Assembly (NCBI RefSeq): GCF_029784135.1
Contig: NC_073744.1
Span: forward strand, 71,660,593 to 71,724,592
DNA length: 64,000 bases
Source of the DNA: Toxorhynchites rutilus septentrionalis
Taxonomy: Eukaryota > Arthropoda > Insecta > Diptera > Culicidae
Direction of reading: 5' to 3'
How positions within the stretch are numbered: position 1 is the stretch's first letter; the number at the start of each line of letters is the position of its first letter. Position numbers and translations under genes: made by a program. Below, piece after piece: positions 20,551 through 30,891 of the stretch. The notes beneath the pieces are model-generated. The model was not told the origin of the DNA, searched no databases, and worked only from the letters and a program-made list of their open reading frames with translations.

Positions 20551-20993
20551 GAACTGGGATGAGTACCTCGCTAGTATCTCTCCCAGCACAAGAAGCTTCA
20601 GCATGTGGGCTAAAGTACGTGCATGCATAGAAGAACGCAGATTCGAAAGACTCATACTGAGAGTGGGGCAAGAGATAACTGATGACTCTAGCATCATTGC
20701 CAATGAATTTGCTAAACACTTCTCATATATATCATCCAATGATATATACGAATCCACCTTTAAAACACTAAAAGAGCATGAGGAGAAAGTGGTGAACATC
20801 CAAATATGTGAGGGAAATGAAATATATAACAGAGACTTCAATATGAGCGAGCTATTACTAGCTCTGAATAGTGCTACTGGCAAAGCCCCAGGAGCGGATA
20901 ACATTACGTATCCAATGCTGCAAAACCTCCCAATTGCAGGGAAAATAGCTCTCTTGCACACCTATAATAAAATATGGCAAACCGGCATATTTT
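20551..20993 (+). pseudogene. I-clade ORF2, linker and start of RT
   Basis: In-frame continuation after the family I' insertion: NWDEYLASISPSTRSFSMW, then an acidic linker and the first RT block KAPGADNITYPMLQNLP (about 20878-20928), ending at IWQTGIF where family II sequence begins. The KAPGxDxI block is the usual entry to non-LTR reverse transcriptase. Confidence 0.83.
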
Positions 20994-22147
20994 ACCCTCT
21001 GAAATTATTGAACATCTCATGTTTACGTTGTTCTCGAACCGCGAAAGTTCGTTCACCTCTAGTATCTGAAATGACGATTTTCCCAGGCTTCTCAGTTTAA
21101 AAGTACGTTTTAGGGAAACATATTCCGGTCTGCATAACGACAAGCGAGTAAAAGTACTCAACGCCAAAAAAAATACCCCCGATTTGCAGGTATTAGCAAA
21201 GCGGATTCACCCAGACACATTAATTTTGAAGACCGTGTTAGGGAAACAAAGCACAGTGGGAAAAAAATACCCCGATTTGTATGTTTTGACAAAGCGGATT
21301 CCCCCAGGCACATTGATTTTAAAGTCCGTGTTAGGGAAACACAGCTCGCTGGGAACAAAAATACCTCCGACTTGCATGTATATTTGCAGAGCGGATTTCC
21401 ACAAGTACATCGATTTGGAAGTCTGTGTTGGGGAAACCGTAAATCGGGCCAATCAAAACTTGGCAGTTAGGGTGTTTAAATAATGCTTGACATTTTACAG
21501 TTATTCAATTATTCATCTCATGGATAATAATATTTTATTAATTGCGGTAGACTTGAAACTTTCCGATCTGGTAAGAAATGTTCGAGTTATATGCATTCGA
21601 AATACGGGTAGGGTTAGCACGCAAATCGGCAGAATAAATGTATGGGAAAAAAGGAAGTTCTTCCACTTTTCATGAATTTAAACCGTTGAGAGATTAGCGA
21701 ATTGTAATGTATAGTATATAAAAAAGTCACAGGAGGGTTGTATCCAAGACACGACCGCATAGTTGACGTAGGATTCCGTTAGGCTATCTGCTGCATGCTG
21801 ATTTTGGATAAATTGTAAAACTCTTCGATTTTATTTATATTCAATCTAGCATAAGTTCTATTCAGCTCATTGAAACATCATTCTTCAATCTACCTTCGAT
21901 GATTTGGGAACACTACATGCCACTACATGCTACATGCCTCAAGGCGAATTTCAATTGAGCGAACAGCACCCAATACGATATATAGAGCATATGTGGAATC
22001 ACTTTTTCGAATACTCCTCCTTCGATTGGTATGCAAACCATGAGAATTCGTTCACAGTGAAAATAGTTATTAACGTTAACTTTATTTCATAAAAACGTGA
22101 CCTGTTTTCTGATTTGGCACCCTTCCTGAAAGACGTAGTTCTACGTC
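20994..22147 (-). mobile_element. Family II element, left-truncated
   Basis: The right end GACGTAGTTCTACGTC (22132-22147) is followed by AAAA and preceded by GGCACCCTTCCTGAA, as at 2022 and 58939. The left side starts within family II sequence (CCCTCTGAAATTATTG, equivalent to 1072) directly after a TTTTA in ORF2, so the left terminus is missing. A second family II-type left end, AGGAGGGTTGTATCC near 21736, lies inside, so the block may be two overlapping copies. Confidence 0.65.
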
Positions 22148-22151
22148 AAAA

Positions 22152-22689
22152 GGTATAATTATACCAATTCCAAAACCTGGAAACAACTCAATAAGTACAG
22201 ACGGATACCGACCCATCACCCTGCTATGCTGCATGGGAAAAGTACTCGAGAAAATGGTAAATAGAAGGTTGATAGATGAACTAGAACAGAAGAACCTATT
22301 AAGCGACAAACAACACGCTTTTAGAAAGGGCAAAAGTACCACCACATATCTAGCCCAATTAGAAAGAATAATTGATACTGCATGCAGAGAGAATGCCCAC
22401 ATAGATATGGTCTCATTAGACCTATCAAAGGCTTTTGATAGAACCTGGAGACTCCCTATTCTCAAACAACTAAAAGCATGGGGATTCGATGGCCGAATCT
22501 TAAATTTCGTGAAAAACTTCCTGGAAAACAGAAAAATACAAGTCTTCTGCAAAGGAGCATGGTCAACTACCAACAACCTCCAAAACGGTATCCCACAAGG
22601 GTCTGTCATGTCCACAACATTGTTCCTAATAGCAATGGAAAGCATCTTCGAAAGAATACGCGTCCACGATTTCGGGAAAAAGTGTCAAG
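22152..22689 (+). pseudogene. I-clade ORF2, reverse transcriptase fingers and palm
   Basis: Continues the reverse transcriptase: IIPIPKPG, DGYRPITLLCCMGKVLEK (about 22200-22255), HAFRKGKSTTTYL, the first catalytic block LDLSKAFDRTW (about 22417-22450), and GIPQGSVMSTTLFLIAM (about 22590-22640). It stops in the segment that should lead to the YADD catalytic pair, where a TGTTGG sequence begins. The stretch itself is open and the first Asp is intact. Confidence 0.87.
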
Positions 22690-23201
22690 TGTTGGAAAAG
22701 TCCCCCACACAGCGCACACAACACAACAACGCAACAGTTTGTTTAATTTCTCACTGCGCGAGCCAACGCCCGCAGTACGCAGTATGTGCATCGGTCCGGC
22801 ACTGGTATTAAGTCCAATTCGATAACACAATAACACCAAGTGTTGTTTCACCAAGCAGTGGACTGTATTCTGCGATCATGTTTGTGCGTGTTCGATTGCA
22901 AATTTTCCACAGCCGCCCATGCGGCTGACACGCAAGATCAACGAATCTGCAAATCTCAACCAAAGTAGCAGTTATGCTACTTAGGAGAGAGTGCGTTTCC
23001 ACGGAATGATTCCGAGCGGCCCAGTGCCGCGTGCAATGCGAGGTATGGAAAATTCCATACCACTTTGGTCCTGTTAGGGACCAATCCAAAACACAAAACT
23101 GTACCACGGACCGAATAAGGGATTAATCGGTTGATAGCGAAAATAGACACTTAATCCTTTGTACACATTTTATTTACACCAAATTTACAAGATAAAATAT
23201 T
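22690..23201 (+). mobile_element. Possible LTR of a Bel/Pao- or copia-type element
   Basis: Inserted in reverse transcriptase immediately after GTCAAG, beginning TGTTGGAAAAGTCCCCCACA. TGTTGG is a frequent LTR start in Bel/Pao and copia elements. The sequence is non-coding and moderately GC-rich. The end of the insertion and any internal sequence are lost in the gap, so its identity rests on the start motif and the clean break in ORF2. Confidence 0.45.
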
Positions 23202-23701
23202 NNNNNNNNNNNNNNNNNNNNNNNNNNNNNNNNNNNNNNNNNNNNNNNNNNNNNNNNNNNNNNNNNNNNNNNNNNNNNNNNNNNNNNNNNNNNNNNNNNN
23301 NNNNNNNNNNNNNNNNNNNNNNNNNNNNNNNNNNNNNNNNNNNNNNNNNNNNNNNNNNNNNNNNNNNNNNNNNNNNNNNNNNNNNNNNNNNNNNNNNNNN
23401 NNNNNNNNNNNNNNNNNNNNNNNNNNNNNNNNNNNNNNNNNNNNNNNNNNNNNNNNNNNNNNNNNNNNNNNNNNNNNNNNNNNNNNNNNNNNNNNNNNNN
23501 NNNNNNNNNNNNNNNNNNNNNNNNNNNNNNNNNNNNNNNNNNNNNNNNNNNNNNNNNNNNNNNNNNNNNNNNNNNNNNNNNNNNNNNNNNNNNNNNNNNN
23601 NNNNNNNNNNNNNNNNNNNNNNNNNNNNNNNNNNNNNNNNNNNNNNNNNNNNNNNNNNNNNNNNNNNNNNNNNNNNNNNNNNNNNNNNNNNNNNNNNNNN
23701 N
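23202..23701. other. Assembly gap (500 N)
   Basis: Exactly 500 unknown bases, a conventional gap length, so the true distance is not known. Reading frames through it are meaningless. Confidence 1.
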
Positions 23702-24759
23702 CCATTCCAGCGTGGCTTGACAACGGTTTGACTCACTAAAAACAGGTTTTTTCTCTTTTTCATGTATAAATCACACGATTTACAAATAATAAACGATATC
23801 AAAGTAAAATTGAGAAAATTTCCTACAAGAATCTTCAGTTTGAGAATAGTTTACAGTTGAATTCGTTTGTTGCCAGTTGCCACTTTTGTGACGTGACAAC
23901 ACCTGTCTTTTTGTGGTTACCGACTTTTGAACATCAATGTTGTGTTTTGAATTTTTCTTTCCTTTTTTTCCAATAACTAAAAGAATGTCCACGTGTACAA
24001 TAGAGGGAGGGGTATAAGAAATGTCCACGCATTTCCACGGAGGGTGTCTAAAATCATTCTTTTTCTGTCCGCGTGGTCCGCCCCTAACAACTCCCAATTT
24101 AGAGCAGCATGAGCAAATTTCTCGAAAAGCCATTGAAAAACAGTCATTTTATTTAAGTTATGAATACATATGAACTGTTTAGGATCAGTTGATTATGATC
24201 ATGAATTTTATTAGTTGTTTTCCGCTAGCCGGGCAGGTGGCATCTATATTGCCACCAACATCTAGCTCTTTTACTGGCAGGTGGCAACTAGTTTGCCTCC
24301 AATTTTTTCAATGTTTTTGATTGTTTTGCGTATTGAAAAAACTTATTTTGTGTATTTTAGCATCCAAACATGTCGTTGTAATGCAGTTTGCGTTGATTAC
24401 ATGCCTAGTTCTCACGGCCCGTCAAAGGGTTAAAGAAAAAGATATAATTGAATAAAAAAAACTCCAGAGTATATTATTTCTTTAACTCCCTTTAGTCTTT
24501 CAGCCATTAATAGTCATTCAATTCAGCCACTTCATTGATTGCTCTCTCAGACAGTATACGCGAATATAGGAGGGTTAACAATGCGGTCATGTATTGGACA
24601 TCACCGTTTTATATATTTTTTACGGCCCGTCATGGTGTCATGGTGTACTGACTTTTGTTTGTGACCTCCTTTGGAAAAAAGGTTGAGTATCGCTGGTTTA
24701 AGATGTCAATAGACTTCATGCATTTACTATTAACATATATCTACTCTGCAATTATTTTT
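23702..24759. other. Unassigned sequence after the gap
   Basis: No gene seen. A GGCAGGTGGCA motif is repeated at 24233 and 24281 with TCTA/ACTA after it, separated by about 50 bp. GGTTGAGTATCGCTGG at about 24681 resembles one end of a hAT-type element (reverse CCAGCGATACTCAACC), but no partner end was found. Confidence 0.4.
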
Positions 24760-25025
24760 GACGTAGAATTACGTCTTTCAGGAAGGGTGCCAAATCAGAA
24801 AACAGGTCACGTTTTTTATGAAATAAAGTTAACGTTAATAACTATTTTCACAGCGAACACATTCTGATACTTTGCACACAAATGGAATTGGGAATTCTCT
24901 AAGATTCGTTTGGTATACTATACGGTACAATCCACTAATGCCCAAACAGTTTAAATTTATGAAAACTGGAAGCATTCTCATTTTCCCATACATTCCCATT
25001 TGTTCTACCGATTTGTGTGCATTCC
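24760..25025 (+). mobile_element. Family II element fragment
   Basis: Begins GACGTAGAATTACGTC (24760-24775) after TTTT, then TTTCAGGAAGGGTGCC, the inner block of family II read in the reverse of its orientation at 832-2037. The match continues through the GTTAACGTTAATAAC block to about 25025. The GGGGTTGTATC-type far end is not found, so it is truncated. Confidence 0.65.
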
Positions 25026-25743
25026 CGAACAGAGCTGTCAATAACGAGCAACTGATACATTCTTTTCTGCCCGTTTTCAACATAGTTGGTTCAAATAAGC
25101 CATCCACGATTTGAAACCACATCATTCTTTGCGTGGACACCGACTGGACGGCTGGACGGCGAGGGATCGAGTGCCTTTCTCAAGGCAATGAAGGTGGAGG
25201 TGTAGTGCAGGAGTAGAGTAAAATTTTCCAAGGGCCTAAACTAACATCAAGCCACACCATTTCTCGTTTGGTGGTCATCGAAGCAAAATAGTTGCCGCAG
25301 AGTGTCGAGCAGGAGAGATTGTTTTCTTGTAGGGTGAAGGAGGAGTATAGAATAGAGTTCCTTTCCACAAAGGCCCTTCTCAGGGCTAGCGGCGAAAACC
25401 AAAAATAGAATATAATGAAAAAAACACATATGCGAGTGAGCTAGCATAACACCACGAGCGGATATCATTCATGCCTAATGCTGATTTCACACACATGCAA
25501 ACACAGCTCGATACAATGAGAGGAAGCCCTCTGTAAGTTCAAATTGATGAAAAATTGGAAGAAAGAATTCCCTACTTTCCCATACATTTTGTGTGCGCTC
25601 TCGCAGCGAACAGCTATCCATTACAAACAACCACGGATACGGGTGAAACGTATGGACAAGGTGAAGGTGGGGGACGAAAAAGAGATTATGAATAAATATA
25701 GGCGGTCGCTGCAACGTTCACTATATGGCTATATAAAGTGAGC
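25026..25743. other. Unassigned sequence with two short hairpins
   Basis: No recognisable gene. It contains hairpins TGCCTTTCTCAAGGCA (25172-25187) and GGCCCTTCTCAGGGCT (25372-25387), which resemble histone 3' hairpins with a TCTC loop. A TATATAAAG motif lies at about 25731, just before the hAT target duplication. Joining the hAT flanks leaves a continuous segment from here into 27565, which does not read as a known protein. Confidence 0.35.
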
Positions 25744-25751
25744 GATGGTGG

Positions 25752-27556
25752 CAGGGTTGCCAATAATATTTTTCAAAAAACTGGAAGATTGCTCTTAAGA
25801 AAACTGGATCCCGCGAAATCGTTTTACTTTAAGAAGTTCGGTTTTGATTCATCTAAAATCATTTTTTATACTTATTCCAATGTCCGAGAAATACTATTCC
25901 CTTCAAAGCGTATAGTAGATCATAAAATAGCAAAATAACGTTTTCCACCACTCGAACATTACTGTGAAACAACAATTGAGGATTTTTTCTTCTAAAACCT
26001 CTAAAAAACATGGTTTTATTAAAACTTAAAAAATCTCGTATTTTTTTGCTCGACAATGAGATTAATTCACGTACACGGTTTCTGGTTATAGATACTGCAT
26101 CAAACCTAAACTGAATTTTCTGTCCTTTTCCTTCTCGAATGTTTACATTTCTGTAGTGCTTTTTGACCATCTTCATAGCTATCTTTATCGCACTCACGAA
26201 GAATATGAAATAAAAACTTCACCTGCGAATGACGGATCTCTATAGTAGCAAGTCCGAGCAAGAATAAGAACATCCCAAAGCCCATAAGGAGAACAGTTGT
26301 AAGTTGCTATTCGTGGCTACTACCTAGAGAAAGATAACTTTCCGTTGCGATTGAAGTTCGATGCAGAGTACGCGCGATTGATAACGGACCATATTGCAGG
26401 GAATATTGGATTTAGAGGAGTTCTCAGGTTATCAAAAAATAACTTTCCTCCGTCCCGATGAGATTCCTATAAAGCGTACGCGCGATGCATAATATCTTCA
26501 GGTTCAGGTTTCTAGAGGAGTTCTCTCGGATTCTCAGGTTTCCAAAAGATAACTCTCCCCTTCCAGATTAGAGTTCGATATATCGCCGGTCCGATTAGTT
26601 TTAGAGTTCTTCTGGTTATCTTCACAGGTTTCCTAATAATAACTCTCCGCCGTCGCGAATGGAGTTCTATAAAGTGTGTACGCTATGAATAACACCAGGA
26701 TGATTGATTTTCGAGAAGTTCTCTCGGTTACCTTCTCAGGTTTCCCACAATTAATTTTCCATCTTTGCGATTGGATTTCGATGGTCGATGTATAGCCGAT
26801 CCAATTAATTGTACAGGTTTTCCTTTTCAGGTTACCTAAGAATAATCTTTCCCGCAGGTTGTAACACATGATATTTTCGGATTTTCATTTCATCAAATGG
26901 TCGATTGATGTAAACGGAAGGAAGATTATTTGGTTTTTATATTCAAATCAATTAAAAATATGGAGCACATTGACACTATGATCTTCTGAGCTTTAGAATG
27001 ATTTGGAGGACCTATCACGTCTGATGTTAAGACGTTATATAAACTCAAAGCCACCATAGCACGCGGGCTCTATGAACCATTTTGGGTATTATTTTTATTG
27101 TTATGGACATTGTAGATCAATTGGTCTGAACTTCAGAATGTTTTGGAGGACCTAGAATATATAATATTTATATAAACTCAAAGATATTGTAGCACATTGC
27201 TGCTTGGTAAGGCACCACATGCATTGCGCGCTAACCGTATTTTCGGATGTTTAAGCAGGAGAAAAATAACACTGAGAGTGCGTAAGAAAAAAAAAGATAC
27301 ACTTTGAATCGATCGAATGAAAAATGTAAACAAAACAAAATTGGCCAAGGAATAGGAGGGGTGAGGAAGATATAATGTTTATGCGTAATGAATATATTTT
27401 ACAAAAAATTGGTAAAATGAAGCAACCGTATACAAAAACTGGATAAAACTGGACAATATTTAAAAAAACTGGAAGATTTCAGGGTTTAACTGTTTAACTG
27501 GATCAAGGAAAAAAAACTGGAAGAATCCAGTTTAAACTGGAACATTGGCAACGCTG
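25752..27556. mobile_element. Non-autonomous hAT element
   Basis: Inverted ends CAGGGTTGCCAAT and, reversed, CAGCGTTGCCAAT. A perfect 8-bp duplication GATGGTGG flanks it (25744-25751 and 27557-27564), the hAT signature. Length is 1805 bp with no transposase; short AAACTGGA motifs recur near both ends. The centre is a tandem repeat. The intact duplication suggests a fairly recent insertion. Confidence 0.9.
26230..26860. repeat. Tandem repeat (about 100-130 bp) inside hAT element
   Basis: About five diverged units, each with ATAACTCTCC or ATAACTTTCC, a CGTCGCGATNNGAGTTC-like block, a GCGTACGCG-like block, and GTTCTCTCGGTTATCTTCTC followed by AGGTTTCC. Units begin near 26328, 26440, 26538, 26637 and 26750. 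Repeats of this type inside non-autonomous hAT elements can bind the transposase, but nothing here proves that. Confidence 0.65.
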
Positions 27557-27564
27557 GATGGTGG

Positions 27565-28389
27565 TGCTTGGCCACATTCTATCATCGGACGCCAAGCAGG
27601 AAAGACACTATCTTGGGATTGATTTTGATCATAAGAGATATCGCTGCATTTGCAGGAGATGAATGCGGTGCGATACCGCAAGAGGGAGAAACAAGTGATG
27701 TTATTTCTAACACACGTGATGTCCGACGGTAACTCATGGGACGTTTTCGGATTACAGACTGCCGCGCGTTTAGGTTTTCATAAGACTGCTTTTATTTTCT
27801 CTCTTCACTTACCAACTAACTTCGGTGTATGTATTTATGTTCCCATTTTCCGTCCCCAAACTCAAGCCACCAACGATGTTTTCAAAATAAGTTAATGTCA
27901 ACCATGTGTTTGACAAACAAATGTGCGTTGCAGCGTGAGCAAGGTTATACCCATGTCGAAAGTAGGAAGTGGTTCAGAAATATCAAATGTGTTCTGCAGC
28001 GTGAGCAATTCTATGCCCATGCCGAAAATATGGAATGGGTCATAAACATACTGCGCATGCTGTTTGGGTACAATTATGTAAATACGGAAGGGGTATCGAA
28101 TAGGCTTCGACCTTGTGTCTTATGGCCTAGTGAAGATTGTCTGTTAGGCAGTAATTTTAGATGTGCATGAATAAAATGAGTTCACGTAATTATAAGAAAG
28201 AAGAAGGGTGAGTAGAAATGCTACAAACAGAAGCTTCTATCGAAGTGTGTTCAGAGCGTTGGAAGCGTCGTGCCGAGTGAAGAAGATGGTAGTTGCGCTC
28301 AATTTGATTGAATGCTGGAGTTTTTAAACGGTTTTATTTAGCTGTGACATGTTTGTCTATAGCGCTGTACCAAATAATTGAAATTTGAC
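27565..28389. other. Unassigned sequence with a short direct repeat
   Basis: No gene recognised. Two about 65-bp units occur at about 27918-27982 and 27983-28047: AAATGTGCGTTGCAGCGTGA and AAATGTGTTCTGCAGCGTGA start them, and both contain ATGCCCATG or ATACCCATG. The frame across both copies is open for 113 codons but has no recognisable homology. Confidence 0.4.
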
Positions 28390-28575
28390 CCCCTTCCTGT
28401 TGACAGATTGATCCGAAATTTGTAACACATCGTTATCTCTGCAGTCATTATGAAACTGCGTATTTCATGATCATCAAATCCAAGATGGCGGGCGCTACAA
28501 AATGGCGAATTACATATTTTATCAAAGCCCCAAATGAATGACTTGACTAGTAGAACACAGTTATTCATGAGGAAT
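28390..28575. repeat. Single diverged unit of the 116-bp dispersed repeat
   Basis: Contains TCCAAGATGGCGGGCGCTAC, TGGCGAATTACATATTTTAT, and GACTTGACTAGTAGAACACA followed by GTTATTCATGAGGAATGCA, matching the repeat at 2042-2446. It is preceded by ACCCCCTTCCTGTTGACAGA, also known from the weaker copy near 14430. Confidence 0.65.
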
Positions 28576-29251
28576 GCAAAACCAAATTATATCACGATAC
28601 CAGACGTTAAATTCCTATTACGATATGCTTGCCATCAAGTGTGTGTGCGTTGCCCGCTGAACAATAAACCCTACAACATTTGCATTGCGTTTGAGTGTTT
28701 AGATGCAAATACGAAACAAATCGAAACAATCAAAAATTGTCGTGGGCTGAGGATTTATTCTATCCTATCAATTGTTTCTTTGGGGCTGATTCTGATGCGC
28801 GAATGAGAAGTGACAGCTCGGAAAAATTGTCTCACTCAATTTCCGAAGGCGACTATGGTGAGATTTTTACCTTGAATGAACTCTCATGAACACTCACTCA
28901 ATTCTCGTGGGCGATTGCAGTCAAAAAACTTGTCATTTTGTGACTTTTGAAGTCGTATCCTCTTTTGTTATCGACTAGTACGAACAATGGAAGCCAAAAA
29001 ATGAGTGCGATTTGCGTCTCCATTTATGATAGAATTATATATTTCAGGTTACGTGTGACAAATCGGAAGCAGTTTCAGGAGTTGATAAGGAGGATTGAGA
29101 AAAATCCTATTGTGACTAGGAACCTCAAATTTTCTGAGATATAAAAAATGTCGAAGTCCACTTTTGCAGCCTAATTTTGTTATCCTTATATTATTCTACT
29201 TTTATCGCTTTTACTCTAGAACTGCAGCTTCAAAGATGTAGGAATAATTAC
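28576..29251. other. Unassigned sequence; may include IWS1 pseudogene flank
   Basis: No gene recognised. On the minus strand it follows the last IWS1-like exon, after a GTAATT donor-like sequence at 29251, so a terminal IWS1 exon might be expected here; I could not find one. Confidence 0.35.
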
Positions 29252-30015
29252 CCGACTCATATCAATATCACTTGTTGATTTTGGCCGAACAATGTACTCC
29301 TTACCCGAAGGCATGGGAACGCGAGCCCATTGTACCCATCCTTTGCTTCCGGATCGTAATACACCCCTAAAAATGAACGAATTTGATTATAATAAAGAAG
29401 TTGCTTCCTATTATCATAATTCTTACTTATTAGCCTCGGTGAACGGTAAGCCCTTTTTGCTAGTACTGCTCTGACCCTGTGGGTCCGGCGAGGTTTTACG
29501 TTTTTTGGACATCTGCTGCAAGTCTCGTTCCTGGCGTTCCTCATGTGATATCGCTTTGAAATCGGTGCTCAGGTTGAATATAGGTCGAGCCCATTCGGAT
29601 ATCAATTTTCCAGCGCGCTATCGGTTTAGTTTGGATTCTCGAGGGTGCTTGTAGAGGTACATCACGGCCTTTTCAATTCCTGGCTATTTGAGATAGGACT
29701 TTTCAATACAAGGAAACTGAAATCCAAACATTACTTAATGGTAGTCTAAACACTGCAATCTCTCCGACAACCTTACATCGAAAAGAAGTTCCAGAATAGA
29801 TTCTCGAATCTGCAAACAAGGCAACGATTTGTTCGGTAACGGAGCTTATTAATCCGTCAAAACGTTTAGTACGTTATGCTCGATGAAGGCAGGCTGAAGA
29901 TCCTTCGTGATCAGCTGGGACATGGCAAACTTGAGATGGTAATTTTCTTGTCTACTGGCTTATTCTCTTTGTTGAGTTGGCGATCTTCTTCAGCTGCATG
30001 TCATCATCTATCCAA
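29252..30015 (-). pseudogene. IWS1: IWS1 pseudogene with introns retained
   Basis: Minus-strand segments match transcription elongation factor IWS1, the Spt6-interacting protein with a TFIIS N-terminal-like domain. Segment 1 (30015-29777): DRQLNKENKPVDKK, then LQPAFIEHNVLNVLTD and PNKSLPCLQIRESILELLFD in shifted frames. Segment 2 (29716-29427): [42 protein letters not shown]. Segment 3 (29366-29252): [18 protein letters not shown]. The gaps between segments have GTAAGG/GTAAGA donors and TTTCAG/TTTTAG acceptors and are about 60 bp, so introns are retained: a DNA-level duplicate, not a retrocopy. TAG stops interrupt segment 2 after YLK and LNR, and the first segment is frameshifted. The N-terminal and last exons are missing. 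Confidence 0.85.
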
Positions 30016-30274
30016 AAGGCGAAACTGCTTATTAACTATGGATAAAATTTAGCTTTTGGAATTTTATTAAATGCGATAATAAATATATCTTACCTGCATG
30101 GCTTTTATGTGAGGAGACTATAAAATTAAAAACCTTTTCAATGAAACTTTTAGCGTAAATATTACGGAATTAGCACCAGACACTAAATCAAAACACGAAT
30201 GCAGAATCAAAACACACATACAATCATATTAATGCAAAGGGACTATGCAAAAACAGATTTGCAAATATATTTTT
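30016..30274. other. Unassigned sequence left of family III
   Basis: AT-rich. On the minus strand it lies upstream of the IWS1-like segment and could contain intron or flank of that copy. Nothing else recognised. Confidence 0.35.
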
Positions 30275-30516
30275 GACGTAGGACTACGTCTTTCATTTCT
30301 ATACCGGGGTGTAAAATCAAAGTTTCGAAAACGAAAGCGTTACGCCGGACACCGAGATTTTGGGCGTTAATAGCTTTTAAACAACTGAACGAAATGGTAT
30401 GATACACACTTCATTCGAAAGATAAAATGTCTACGCGTTATATACTTGTTACTTTTTCATCCAAAAACTTGTTTCAATAGCCTTAAAATTGCTTTCAAAA
30501 CAGGCTATTGAAATCA

Positions 30517-30830
30517 CCAATCGGTATATAAGCGAGCGCCGCTCGTAAACCCACTCAGTTATAATTGAACAGCGATTGGAGCATGTTGTCGCTGTTGTGG
30601 TGAAGCTCTCCGTTTATCATGAAAGCGCGGATGAACGGTGTCATCAAGAGCCTGTTTGTGCACCTCAGGCCAGAAGAGAATCCATCAGGAGGAGAGTGAT
30701 GCCACAAACGGTTCTCCGGGAAGAGATCGGAGCAGCCGCCACACACACACACATACATACACGCGCGGAACTCTTCGTTTGGGTGCCATTCAGCATCGAA
30801 AAAATTCCGGAAAGTTTCAATCGTTCCTGA
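30517..30830 (+). pseudogene. Histone H3-like pseudogene with promoter
   Basis: CCAAT at 30517-30521 and TATATAAG at 30525-30532 precede degenerate similarity to H3: a KAR block after an ATG (30619), GGCCAGAAGAGAATCC (compare AARKS), CAGGAGGAGAGTG (GGV), ACGGTTCTCCGGGAAGAGAT (TVALREI), GAACTCTTCGTTTGGGTGCC (ELLIRKLP) and ATTCAGCATCG (FQR). The blocks are in H3 order, with a CACACA expansion between REI and ELL. The identity is weak. The sister copy at 46100-46395 keeps the same promoter and blocks. Family I carrying H2A/H2B makes H3 plausible. Confidence 0.45.
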
Positions 30831-30891
30831 AAAATAATCTGAAAAATACATTCATGCGAAAGAGTTTATTTTAATGTTTTCTAATCATATA

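Larger units (their letters stand above)
17216..22689 (+). mobile_element. I-clade non-LTR retrotransposon, inactive
   Basis: 5' leader (17216-17492), ORF1 with three zinc knuckles (17493-18684), and ORF2 with endonuclease and reverse transcriptase, interrupted by a family I' element (19705-20546), a family II element (about 20994-22147) and, before the catalytic YADD region, by a presumed LTR at 22690. The 3' end is missing or within the gap. Several frameshifts and stops are present. Confidence 0.82.

Noticed and set aside
23151..23802. Long open frames through the N run
   Set aside because: Unknown bases cannot stop a frame; these are not evidence of coding.
30735..30760. CACACA stretch as a telomeric or Z-DNA element
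   Set aside because: Short microsatellite inside the H3-like remnant; expansion by slippage is enough to explain it.
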